Of a stretch of DNA of 43,142 nucleotides, positions 15,106-23,629 are shown one piece after another; within the stretch, counting starts at the first letter, position 1; the number at the start of each line of letters is the position of its first letter. Below the pieces are notes generated by a model. That model did not search any database. It was not told the origin of the DNA and saw only the letters and a list, made by a program, of their open reading frames with translations. Source of the stretch: Planctomycetales bacterium (lineage in GTDB: Bacteria; Planctomycetota; Planctomycetia; Pirellulales; Pirellulaceae); assembly GCA_020426845.1 (NCBI GenBank), contig JAGQPF010000367.1, positions 1-43,142 of the forward strand. Reading direction: 5' to 3'. The translations under genes were made by a program, and so were the position numbers.

Positions 15106-15870
15106 CTAGCCGTCTGTTTTTCGGCAGTAGGCGACCGCGTCGTCGACGCTCATCTCCCGAGCATCCGCAGCGGTGGCTCCGCCCGAGCCACCGGCAGGCG
15201 CGGCAGGCGCCGGCGTCGATTCCGCCTCGGGCGCCGGCGTCGCTGCCGGTTTCGCGGGCGCGGCCGCTGCACCGCCTCGCGCCATGGCGAGGATGTCGTC
15301 CATGCTCATCGCCTGAGCAGCCTGGCCCACCGGTGCTCCACCACCTGCGGGCTTGGCAGCCGGCTTATCCGCAGGCTGATTCGCGGCAGTGCCTGCTCCG
15401 CCTCCGCGAGCGGCCGCGAGGATGTCGTCGACACTCATGCCGCCAGCCGGCGCGGATTTCTTCTCGGCTTTCTCGGCCGCGGGCTTGGCGGCGGCGGTTT
15501 GGCCGCGAGCGGCTGCCAGCATCTCCTCCATCGACATCTCGCCCGCGGCGGATTTGCCGCTGCGAGCCTTTTCGAGCTCCGATGCGGCGGGCTTTTCTTT
15601 CTTGGGCGCCGGCGCCGGCGCCGACTTCGCCTTGGCCTTGGGCGCCTCCTCGACCGGAGCGTCCACGACTTTCAGAAAGTCGATATCGATGTCGTACCAA
15701 GCGATGTTGGGGTCTCGGTTGAACTCGACGAGGGCCCGTCCGCTCATATTGACTGTCTTGACCATGCCCGTAAGGCCATGAAACCGTCGCAACTCGGGAC
15801 GCGTGTCATCGACGACCACGTACTTGTCCGTGTACTCCAGTTTCAGTTTTTCGATGTTTTCGAAAACCAT
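15106..15870 (-). CDS. SH3/KOW-like protein with four copies of a short MSxDDILAAARG motif
   Basis: 254 residues from ATG 15870. Residues 1-70 form a compact beta-rich domain (KYVVVDDTRPELRRFHGLTG, then MVKTVNMSGRALVEF), which looks like an SH3/KOW-type barrel. The rest is Ala/Pro/Lys-rich linker carrying four short helices: MSMEEMLAAARG (112-123), MSVDDILAAARG (145-156), MSMDDILAMARG (188-199) and a degenerate final MSVDDAVAYCRK (240-251). Repeated identical helices on flexible linker suggest multivalent docking to a partner. I have the impression that similar motifs occur in other planctomycete proteins, but cannot verify that here. Just upstream of def, so possibly ribosome- or translation-related, which is inference. 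Confidence 0.8.
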   Translation of the reverse strand: MVFENIEKLKLEYTDKYVVVDDTRPELRRFHGLTGMVKTVNMSGRALVEFNRDPNIAWYDIDIDFLKVVDAPVEEAPKAKAKSAPAPAPKKEKPAASELEKARSGKSAAGEMSMEEMLAAARGQTAAAKPAAEKAEKKSAPAGGMSVDDILAAARGGGAGTAANQPADKPAAKPAGGGAPVGQAAQAMSMDDILAMARGGAAAAPAKPAATPAPEAESTPAPAAPAGGSGGATAADAREMSVDDAVAYCRKTDG

Positions 15871-16012
15871 GACGAGACCTGACGGTAGGGAAATCAACGG
15901 ATGGGCATTGTCCTGCGAACCGCATATTTTCGCGGTCCGGTCCCGTTTGATCAAGTGGGCCCGCGGCCTCCAATCGACTTATTGCCCGTCTTCTTCCCAT
16001 TTTGGCCGCCGG

Positions 16013-16205
16013 GGTGCCCCTCACTTCCGATCCCTCGCTGACGCTTCGGGTTACCTTTCCGATCTCTGGGTGCCCCTCACTTCCGATCCCTCGCTGACGC
16101 TTCGGGTTACCTTCCTGATCTCTGGGTGACCCTCACTTCCGATCCCTCGCTGACGCTTCGGGTTACCTTTTTGATTCCTCGCTGACGCTCTGACGCTTCG
16201 GGGGT
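16013..16205. repeat. Family D tandem array, 56-bp period
   Basis: Units beginning GGTGCCCCTCACTTCCGATC start at 16013, 16069 and 16125; each contains CCCTCGCTGACGCTTCGGGT. A decayed fourth, with a duplicated CTGACGCT, ends near 16205. Located in the divergent gap between the four-motif gene and miaB (15871-16356). Unit sequences are nearly identical and there are no variable spacers, so this is not CRISPR. Confidence 0.9.
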
Positions 16206-16356
16206 CCTTGCCGATCCCTGGGTGCCCCGCTCCGCGAGCTGCCACTCCGCCCGCGTGGCCCGGCTCGCCCTCGGCGGCCCATTTGGCCTTTTTTGCTGCC
16301 CAAATACGATTAAGATTCACCCAAACCCGGCTCCCACCACCAAGAAGCCTCCGATC

Positions 16357-17770
<1,414 letters not shown>

Positions 17771-17790
<20 letters not shown>

Positions 17791-18199
17791 CGTCCTCGTC
17801 GTTGGCCTCCGGCGCGACCTGCCCCGGCTCCTCGGGGACTGGCTGGGGCTCCTTCGCCGTTTCCATTGCTTCCGCCGCTTCGACGGCTTCAGCCACTTCC
17901 GCCGGTCGGGCCTCCATCGCAGGCGACCCTTGTGAGGCCCTGTGCACCGTTGTCGCGGCAACCGAGTCGGCCAGCTCGATGCGTTCGCGCTCGGTCGTTC
18001 GTCGCTGCTGTTCTTCCTGTTTCAGCCGATCTTTTTCCCGTCGCCGTTGTTGCGCTTCGCGCTCGATCTCTCGCACTTCCTTGCCGAGACGCCAATCGTC
18101 GTAAATGTCCATGAACGCCAAGGCGACTCGGTAGAGGAAGTAGCCGACGCCCCAGAGGACGGCGAAGCCCATGATTCCGAGAAAAAAGAACTTCTTCAT
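17771..18199 (-). CDS. Small membrane protein with charged coiled coil
   Basis: 142 residues, no family. Membrane helix at about 4-27, then a strongly basic/acidic coiled coil (about 38-75, RREKDRLKQEEQQRRTTERE-like) and an Ala/Glu/Pro-rich tail ending in DVIDLPD. The tail includes HRASQGSPAMEARP (about 85-98), which is encoded by a dispersed family H repeat at 17901-17946; the same peptide type appears in the esterase at 34239-35234. The 3' end overlaps miaB by 20 bp on the opposite strand. Probably a real but fast-evolving protein. Confidence 0.7.
17901..17946. repeat. Family H dispersed dyad repeat, copy 2 (inside a gene)
   Basis: GCCGGTCGGGCCTCCATCGC followed by AGGCGACCCTTGTGAGGCCC. Read on the minus strand it encodes HRASQGSPAMEARP in frame in the 17771-18199 protein. 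See 9552-9590 and 34953-34999. Confidence 0.8.
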
Positions 18200-18488
18200 G
18201 ACTCGGTGTGGGCGGGGGTTGAGAAGTCCGGGCGGCCAGTGGCGCGGGGCTCATGACGGAGGGCGCGACGTGGCTCGCCGCGGTCGAGAGCATCTCGCAT
18301 CCTGTACATCATGGCTTTTTCCGGGCAAACTCAAGTTTATCTGATCCCGATCGGCTCGTGCATCGTGAAGTCTTGGCGGTTATCCGGTTTGCTCGGCTCG
18401 TGAGGTCCGAGCAACCTGTGGAACGGCCACCAAGCAGATTCGCTCGGTGGCGAACGCGATTCCGATCCCCTTCTTTCGAGGCGCTGGC

Positions 18489-18944
18489 GTGGCTGCTCCC
18501 GAACTCGGCATCATCGTGGTGGACCACGGCTCTCGGCGCGATGAGAGCAATCGGAAATTGTTGGAGTTCGTCGAGATGTTTCGGGGGATCGCGCCTTGTC
18601 GGATCGTCGAGCCGGCGCACATGGAGCTGGCGTCACCGTCGATTGCCGAAGCGTTCGACCGCTGCGTGGAACGCGGCGCCACACGCGTTGTCGTGAGCCC
18701 GTTCTTTCTGCTTCCCGGCCGCCACTGGCAGCAGGACATTCCGCAACTTGCCGCAGCCGCCGCTGCGCGCCACAGCGGCGTTGAGTATCTCGTTGCCGCG
18801 CCGCTGGGGCTCCATCCACTGCTGGCGCAAGCGCTGAACGACCGCATTCACCAGTGCCTGGAGCACGCCACCGGCCACCGCGACTCCTGCGACCTATGCG
18901 CAGGCACCGACGCCTGCCAATTGCGTGGCAACGGCGGGCAATGA
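18489..18944 (+). CDS. CbiX/SirB-type sirohydrochlorin chelatase
   Basis: Inserts Co2+ or Fe2+ into sirohydrochlorin for cobalamin or sirohaem. 151 residues, a single chelatase half as in CbiX-S/SirB. Metal-binding His residues are H13 in IIVVDHGSRRDES and H79 in LLPGRHWQQDIP. The C-terminus carries SCDLCAGTDACQL (C134, C137, C143), a Cys cluster like the tail of some SirB/CbiX proteins that may bind an Fe-S cluster. I favour GTG 18489 because GAGG lies 7 bp upstream; a GTG at 18447 would add 14 residues. No other cofactor gene is nearby. Followed by a long family B array. Confidence 0.85.
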   Translation: MAAPELGIIVVDHGSRRDESNRKLLEFVEMFRGIAPCRIVEPAHMELASPSIAEAFDRCVERGATRVVVSPFFLLPGRHWQQDIPQLAAAAAARHSGVEYLVAAPLGLHPLLAQALNDRIHQCLEHATGHRDSCDLCAGTDACQLRGNGGQ

Positions 18945-18960
18945 GATGGGCGTACTCTCG

Positions 18961-19236
18961 CGCGCGTAGCATGGGCGTCCTCGCCCGTGCAGGAGCGGCC
19001 AACCCCACTGCGCCGGCCGAGTCACGTTTCGCGCGTAGCACGGGCGTCCTCGCCCGTGCAGGAGCGGCCAACCCCACTGCGCCGGCCGAGTCACGTTTCG
19101 CGCGTAGCATGGGCGTCCTCGCCCGTGCAGGAGCGGCCAACCCCACTGCGTCGGCCGAGGCACGTTTCGCGCGTAGCATGGGCGTCCTCGCCCGTGCAGG
19201 AGCGGGCAACCTCATCGCGTCGGCCGATGCACGCTG
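18961..19236. repeat. Family B tandem array: four 69-bp units
   Basis: Units start at 18961, 19030, 19099 and 19168, each beginning CGCGCGTAGCAYGGGCGTCC and including the dyad GCATGGGCG / CGCCCGTGC. Units differ at only a few bases. 69 bp is a multiple of three, so an open frame persists on both strands, but the repetitive peptide (MGVLARAGAANPTAPAESRF) and lack of a start signal argue against coding. Lies between the convergent chelatase and CBS genes. Confidence 0.95.
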
Positions 19237-19280
19237 CTAAATAATTGGGGCATGGGCGGTGCTTTGCGGCTGCTCGCCGC

Positions 19281-19350
19281 GCACGGGCGAGGACGCCCAT
19301 GCTACGGACGATCGCTGCGGCTGCTCGAGGACGCCCATGCTACGGACGAT
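19281..19350. repeat. Family B repeats in inverse orientation
   Basis: GCACGGGCGAGGACGCCCAT at 19281-19300 and a truncated copy around 19327-19350, both followed by GCTACGGACGATCG. They are inverted relative to the array just upstream, so a very long hairpin could form. The gap 18945-19403 holds nothing else. Confidence 0.85.
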
Positions 19351-19403
19351 CGTCGCGGTTGCTCGCGCGCGCCCTTGTCGCGCGAACTTGGCCACCTATC
19401 TCG

Positions 19404-19889
19404 TCAGCCGAAATGTTGGGTGAGGAACTCGGTCACGCGTTGCGGGCTGACAATGCCTTTGAGCTCTCCGTTGAGATCCAGCACCGGCACGTGCCGAAAC
19501 CCGCTGATCGCCATGACGGACAGCGCCGCGGCTGTGGAATCGGTGTCATGCACGTACACCGGATTGGCCGTCATCACCTTCGAAATGGGCTCGTCGGCGA
19601 GGCGATCGTATTCCAACGCCACGCGATCGAGCACGTCGCGATCGCTGAACAAGCCGACGAGCTGACTGTTTTCGGTCACCAGCAGGCAGGCCACCTGATG
19701 TTCGGCCAGAGCTTTGACCGCGTCGCGAACGGTGGTGGTCGACGGCACGGCCAAATAGGGCGAGTGTTGAATTTGGTCGACGGTCTTTTCGGCGAGCGCC
19801 TCTTCCAACGCGTCGGCGTAAGTCGTCTCGTAAATCTCGAGCGGGTCCTGAAACTCGTCCACGTCGGGACGGGGATCGGAGTCGTTCAT
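19404..19889 (-). CDS. CBS-domain pair protein
   Basis: 161 residues, about one tandem CBS (Bateman) module. An acidic N-terminus (MNDSDPRPDVDEFQDPLEIY) and a helix precede CBS1 (about 42-95, TVRDAVKALAEHQVACLLVT) and CBS2 (about 105-161, SKVMTANPVYVHDTDSTAAA then GFRHVPVLDLNGELKGIVS). CBS pairs bind adenine nucleotides and regulate partners. GGAG lies about 7 bp upstream of ATG 19889. Only 2 bp separate it from the stop of the upstream CBS gene, so the two are co-translated and may form a heteromeric sensor. Confidence 0.9.
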   Translation of the reverse strand: MNDSDPRPDVDEFQDPLEIYETTYADALEEALAEKTVDQIQHSPYLAVPSTTTVRDAVKALAEHQVACLLVTENSQLVGLFSDRDVLDRVALEYDRLADEPISKVMTANPVYVHDTDSTAAALSVMAISGFRHVPVLDLNGELKGIVSPQRVTEFLTQHFG

Positions 19890-19891
19890 GG

Positions 19892-20362
19892 CTAGGCTCC
19901 TTCTCGCGAGGAGGGAAATGGCGAAACGCCGACGCGTTGCACAAGGACTTGTTCGGGGAAGTGTTCGGCGATGTATTCCATCAGGCCCTTCTGGCCCGTG
20001 AGGCCAACGACTTTGCCGTCGCCGTCCACGACGCAGAGAAACCGCGTGTTGTTGGTTTGCATCGCGGTGAGCACATCCTCGACGGCGTCGTCCTCGGAGA
20101 CCCACGGGAACCGCTCCGCCATGTGCTTCTCGATTGGGTCGGCCAGGAAGTCGGCGTTGAGCGCCAGCAAGCTCCGCAGCATGTGCTCGTTGAACACCCC
20201 CACCGGCTTGCCCACGTCGTCGACGAGGATGACGCACCCCAGTTCGCGCTCGCGCATTCGCTCCACGACTTCGCGCACCGTTTGTCCGGGGCGGCCGATC
20301 ACGGGCTCGCGGACATTGAGCCGTCGAACCGGCTCGTTGGCAAGATTCTCTCGTAGTCCCAT
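19892..20362 (-). CDS. CBS-domain pair protein
   Basis: 156 residues. CBS1 (about 15-75: REPVIGRPGQTVREVVERMR, GCVILVDDVGKPVGVF) and CBS2 (about 88-145: FPWVSEDDAVEDVLTAMQTN, RFLCVVDGDGKVVGLTG). No catalytic domain is attached. ATG 20362 with GAGGAGC just upstream; longer frames have no support. First gene of a two-gene operon with the 19404-19889 CBS gene, with which it shares architecture but only moderate sequence, so an old duplication is likely. Adenine-nucleotide sensing is expected for the family; partner unknown. Confidence 0.9.
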   Translation of the reverse strand: MGLRENLANEPVRRLNVREPVIGRPGQTVREVVERMRERELGCVILVDDVGKPVGVFNEHMLRSLLALNADFLADPIEKHMAERFPWVSEDDAVEDVLTAMQTNNTRFLCVVDGDGKVVGLTGQKGLMEYIAEHFPEQVLVQRVGVSPFPSSREGA

Positions 20363-20438
20363 GGCTTGCTCCTCATGCAGTAGCGGGTTGCTGAAAATTC
20401 CTGCCTGGGCCAATCTGCGCAGCGCAAAATCGTCCGAA

Positions 20439-20500
20439 GCACAGGCTGCCTGCCTGTGGCGATGGTGGTTGCGGCCGCCGGTTGCAGGCTGGCAGCCTGC
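20439..20500. repeat. Family A repeat pair in the divergent CBS/FabH gap
   Basis: GCACAGGCTGCCTGCCTGTG (20439-20458) and GCAGGCTGGCAGCCTGC (20484-20500). The latter is followed by ACCACGACAAG, the same flank seen after the copy at 31829. Also in this gap (20363-20781), a perfect 16-bp tandem duplication TGCGGCATCCGCTGCC lies at 20699-20730. Confidence 0.85.
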
Positions 20501-20781
20501 ACCACGACAAGTTTCCCCAGCAGATCGCGTGCCGCCGTGCGATGGGGGCGTTTTCATGTGCGGCGCGGCGCCCGAGGATCGGCTCATGGCGCGCCGTGTC
20601 GCACACCGGCGCGCCATGCTGCTCGGCTTCCCCCGGCTCGAACGCCCGTGGCGGCCCTTGTTGGTTCCTGCCTGACGGTGTAGGTTGACGACGGTTTTTG
20701 CGGCATCCGCTGCCTGCGGCATCCGCTGCCGAATCCTCCTTCGTTGCATCATTCCATCCGTCGCCCGATTCGTCCGCCCTC

Positions 20782-21933
20782 ATGCGATATTCCCGAGTCC
20801 GCATCGCATCTCTGGGCTACACATTGCCCGAGGAGCGAGTCACGTCCGACGAGCTGGAGTCGCGGCTGGCGCCTCTCTATGAACGTCTCAAGTTGCCCGA
20901 AGGGCGGCTGGAGTTGATGACGGGCATCTCCGAGCGGCGTTTCTTTGCGCCGGGCACGCGGATCGGCGAAGTTAGTGTCGACAGCGGCCGGCTGGCGCTT
21001 CGCGCCGCCGGGATTGACCCCGGCGAGATCGGCGCCCTGATCCACGGCTCGGTCTGCCGCGATCATCTGGAGCCCGCCACGGCGGCCCGAGTGCACTTCG
21101 AATTGGGGCTGCCGGCCGAGTGCCATGTGTTTGATGTCTCGAACGCCTGTCTTGGCCTTTTGACGGGCGCCTTGCAGATCGCCAACCTGATCGAGCTCGG
21201 ACAGATCCGCGCGGGGCTGGTTGTCGGCACCGAGAACGGCCGTCCGTTGGTGGAGCACACCATTGATTCGTTGAACCGCGACACCGCCCTCACGCGGCGG
21301 AGCGTCAAGTCGGCGGTCGCCTCGCTGACCATCGGCTCGGGCAGCTGTGCGATCTTGCTGGCCGACGAGTCGCTTTGTCCGGATGGATCGCCGCTGGTGG
21401 GCGGAGCCGTCCGCGCCGAGACGCGACACCATCAGCTGTGCCAGAGCGGCAGCGACGAGGCCGGCGCCGACATGCGGCCGTTGATGGCGACCGACTCCGA
21501 GCAATTGATGCGCGAGGGCGTGGCCGTTGGCGCCGCGACGTTCGAACAGCTGTTGTACGAAACCGGCTGGCAGCGAGAGGACCTCCAGCGAACGTTCTGC
21601 CACCAGGTTGGCGCCGCGCATCGCAAGTTGATGTTGGACTCGCTCGGGCTGCCCGTCGAGAACGACTTCTGCACCTTGCAATGGCTCGGCAACACCGGCT
21701 CCGTCGCCCTGCCGATCACCTTGTCCGCAGGCGCGGACGCGGGCGAAATCCAATCCGGCCAGAACGCCGGCTTGCTGGGCATCGGATCGGGCATCCACTG
21801 CGTCATGCTGGGCGTGCAGTGGCGTACGACTCCAGTCCTGGGAGCGACGCGAACTTCGCGAACCGATCAAGCCGCCGCAGCTCCGCCCGTGCCGCTGGGC
21901 GCACGCGGTGCGATGCGCTCGCTATTGAACTAA
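20782..21933 (+). CDS. 3-oxoacyl-ACP synthase III (FabH/OleA-like thiolase)
   Basis: Condensing enzyme of the thiolase superfamily. 383 residues from ATG 20782. Catalytic triad: C123 in VSNACLGLLTGA, H274 in FCHQVGAAH, N304 in WLGNTGSVALP. Longer than E. coli FabH (317), with an N-terminal extension and a C-terminal tail rich in Ala/Arg after about 350, closer to OleA- or BioZ-type members. It therefore could start fatty-acid chains, or condense two acyl groups in long-chain olefin or special lipid synthesis; no other pathway gene is adjacent to decide. Convergent with dgt, 19 bp apart. Confidence 0.88.
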   Translation: MRYSRVRIASLGYTLPEERVTSDELESRLAPLYERLKLPEGRLELMTGISERRFFAPGTRIGEVSVDSGRLALRAAGIDPGEIGALIHGSVCRDHLEPATAARVHFELGLPAECHVFDVSNACLGLLTGALQIANLIELGQIRAGLVVGTENGRPLVEHTIDSLNRDTALTRRSVKSAVASLTIGSGSCAILLADESLCPDGSPLVGGAVRAETRHHQLCQSGSDEAGADMRPLMATDSEQLMREGVAVGAATFEQLLYETGWQREDLQRTFCHQVGAAHRKLMLDSLGLPVENDFCTLQWLGNTGSVALPITLSAGADAGEIQSGQNAGLLGIGSGIHCVMLGVQWRTTPVLGATRTSRTDQAAAAPPVPLGARGAMRSLLN

Positions 21934-21952
21934 GTGTTCTTCAACGGCGATT

Positions 21953-23137
21953 TCAACTCGGTCGACCGACGACCTGCTCGAATTGTTCGTTGCAGAATCG
22001 ATCGGTCATGCCGGCTAGATAGTCGCCGACCGCGCGATGCAGTCCGACCTCGTCGATGCGACGGCGATATTTGGCGGGCAGCCCGTTGCGTGCGCTGACA
22101 AAAGCTCCGAACAGCGCGGCCAAACGCGATTGCGCGCGGGCTCGCATTTCGATCAATTCAGGATGGCGATACACTCGCTGGTAGAGAAATGCTTCCAGCT
22201 CTTCTTTTTGGCCTGCGAGCTCCGAGTCATGCTCGAGTCGAAAGCCGAGGTCGATGACGTCCTGGGCGCAGCGGAAGCGTTGTTGCCGCAGGCTGTCGGC
22301 GGCAGATTGCAGCAGGCTGCTGACCTGCCGATCGATTAATCCGTGCACCAGCGCTTTGCGCTGCACGTACGGCTCGGCCTCGTCGCCCAGCCGCCGACGA
22401 TTTTGTGCCATCGTGTCGCGGACCAGTGTTAGTTCGCTGAGTTCGTCCAGCGTGACCATGCCGAGCTTGACGGCGTCGTCCGTGTCGTGGGCGTCGTAGG
22501 TGATGCTATCGGCCAGATCGACGACTTGGGCTTCGAGCAACGGCGCAGGTCCGGTTGTCTTGTCGATCCGCGTCTTCTGGCAAGCCAGCACTTCGCGCGT
22601 CAGGTTCAGTCCCGGGGTGCCGTCGTGTCGCGTCTCCAGCTCCCGCGCGATCGTCAGTCCGTACGCGTTGTGCGAGAAGCCGCCGTGGTCGCGGAGGCAC
22701 TCGTCCAAGGCGTCTTCGCCGGCATGGCCGAACGGCGGGTGGCCGATGTCGTGGAACAGCGCCAGCGCCTCAATCAAGTCTTCGTTCAGCCGCAGCGCGC
22801 GGCCGATCGTCCGCGCGATGGAGGCGACCTCCTGGGTGTGCGTCAACCTCGTGCGGTGGTAGTCGCCTCGCTCGCCCGTGAAGACTTGCATCTTGCCGCT
22901 CAGCCGGCGAAACGCCGAGCTGTGCAGAATGCGATCGCGGTCGCGCTGAAACGGGCCGCGGTATGGGTGCTCCGCCTCCTCGCGCTCGCGGCCTGCCGTG
23001 TCCGCGCTGAACATCGCGTAGGGCGCCAGCAGCGCCGCTTCACGCTCCGCGGTGGTGACCAGCTCAGTGCGATCCGCCGAGGCGCCGCCGGGGCGAGTTT
23101 CACCGGCGCGGGATGTCGAGTGGGGCGAGGAAGTCAA
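21953..23137 (-). CDS. dgt: dGTP triphosphohydrolase (HD domain)
   Basis: Hydrolyses dNTPs, chiefly dGTP, to nucleoside and tripolyphosphate. Up to 394 residues. The order is typical: PYRGPFQRDRDRILHSSAFR (substrate site), RLTHTQEVASIARTIGRAL (first metal His), FHDIGHPPFGHAGEDAL (HD metal pair), and DLADSITYDAHDTDDAV (last ligand Asp). Frame begins at a TTG at 23137; the family usually starts about 10 residues before LAPYA, which is near residue 29, and there is no ATG there, so the exact start is unsure. Opposite strand to uvrA; an unusually long antisense open frame crosses it and is rejected. Confidence 0.92.
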   Translation of the reverse strand: MTSSPHSTSRAGETRPGGASADRTELVTTAEREAALLAPYAMFSADTAGREREEAEHPYRGPFQRDRDRILHSSAFRRLSGKMQVFTGERGDYHRTRLTHTQEVASIARTIGRALRLNEDLIEALALFHDIGHPPFGHAGEDALDECLRDHGGFSHNAYGLTIARELETRHDGTPGLNLTREVLACQKTRIDKTTGPAPLLEAQVVDLADSITYDAHDTDDAVKLGMVTLDELSELTLVRDTMAQNRRRLGDEAEPYVQRKALVHGLIDRQVSSLLQSAADSLRQQRFRCAQDVIDLGFRLEHDSELAGQKEELEAFLYQRVYRHPELIEMRARAQSRLAALFGAFVSARNGLPAKYRRRIDEVGLHRAVGDYLAGMTDRFCNEQFEQVVGRPS

Positions 23138-23507
23138 GCGTTCGGTCCCGAGGGGTGTTGGCGGGGCGAGCGACCAGGCAAGCGCGGTGGCTGCCGAGCC
23201 CGAGGCGATTTTGCGAAAACGGGGCCTCGAGGAAGTTTACGGGAGTTTAGCAAATCCCCTCGCGCGCCTCCGATAGCAATATTTTCGCACCGCAAGCCAA
23301 AGGGCAATCGGAACGACTCGACGTGGACGGGAGATGGCGCTCGTGGACGTCAGCATCGACGGGGCGGCATTCCCAAACCACGGCTCCGATTGCGGGGGCC
23401 AAGTCCCGGGCTCGACCCTGCTGATTGCTGTGCAGAGAGCCCCAAGTTACAGTCAAGGGTTTGGCCAGACCTTGCTGGCCCAATCCTACTCGTCCCTGTC
23501 GGTGTAG

Positions 23508-23542
23508 AACGGCGATGTGAAAACGGCGATGTGGAAACGGCG
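23508..23542 (+). repeat. 14-bp-period direct repeat upstream of uvrA
   Basis: AACGGCGATGTG at 23508-23519 and 23522-23533, and a third partial AACGGCG at 23536-23542. They lie about 90 bp before the uvrA start, within the 490-bp gap 23138-23629 that otherwise shows nothing recognisable. Could be a regulator site; no SOS box was seen. Confidence 0.5.
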
Positions 23543-23629
23543 GCGGCCCTGCCAACCCGTAGCCCCAAACTTGACGGGCCACTCGCCACTCGCCGCTACT
23601 TTGCGTCTCGCCTCCACTTAGGAGCAGCC

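Noticed and set aside
18961..19236. CRISPR array
   Set aside because: The units are tandem and nearly identical throughout, with no unique spacers, and no cas genes are nearby.
18854..19240. Open frame across the 69-bp family B array encoding a 23-residue repeated peptide
   Set aside because: Open only because the unit is a multiple of three; no start signal, both strands equally open, and the same repeat is non-coding elsewhere.
22487..23629. A 381-codon open extension in the uvrA frame, antisense to dgt
   Set aside because: It reads through the complement of a well-supported HD-domain gene, resembles no UvrA sequence, and the uvrA ATG at 23630 has its own ribosome-binding site. High GC explains the lack of stops.
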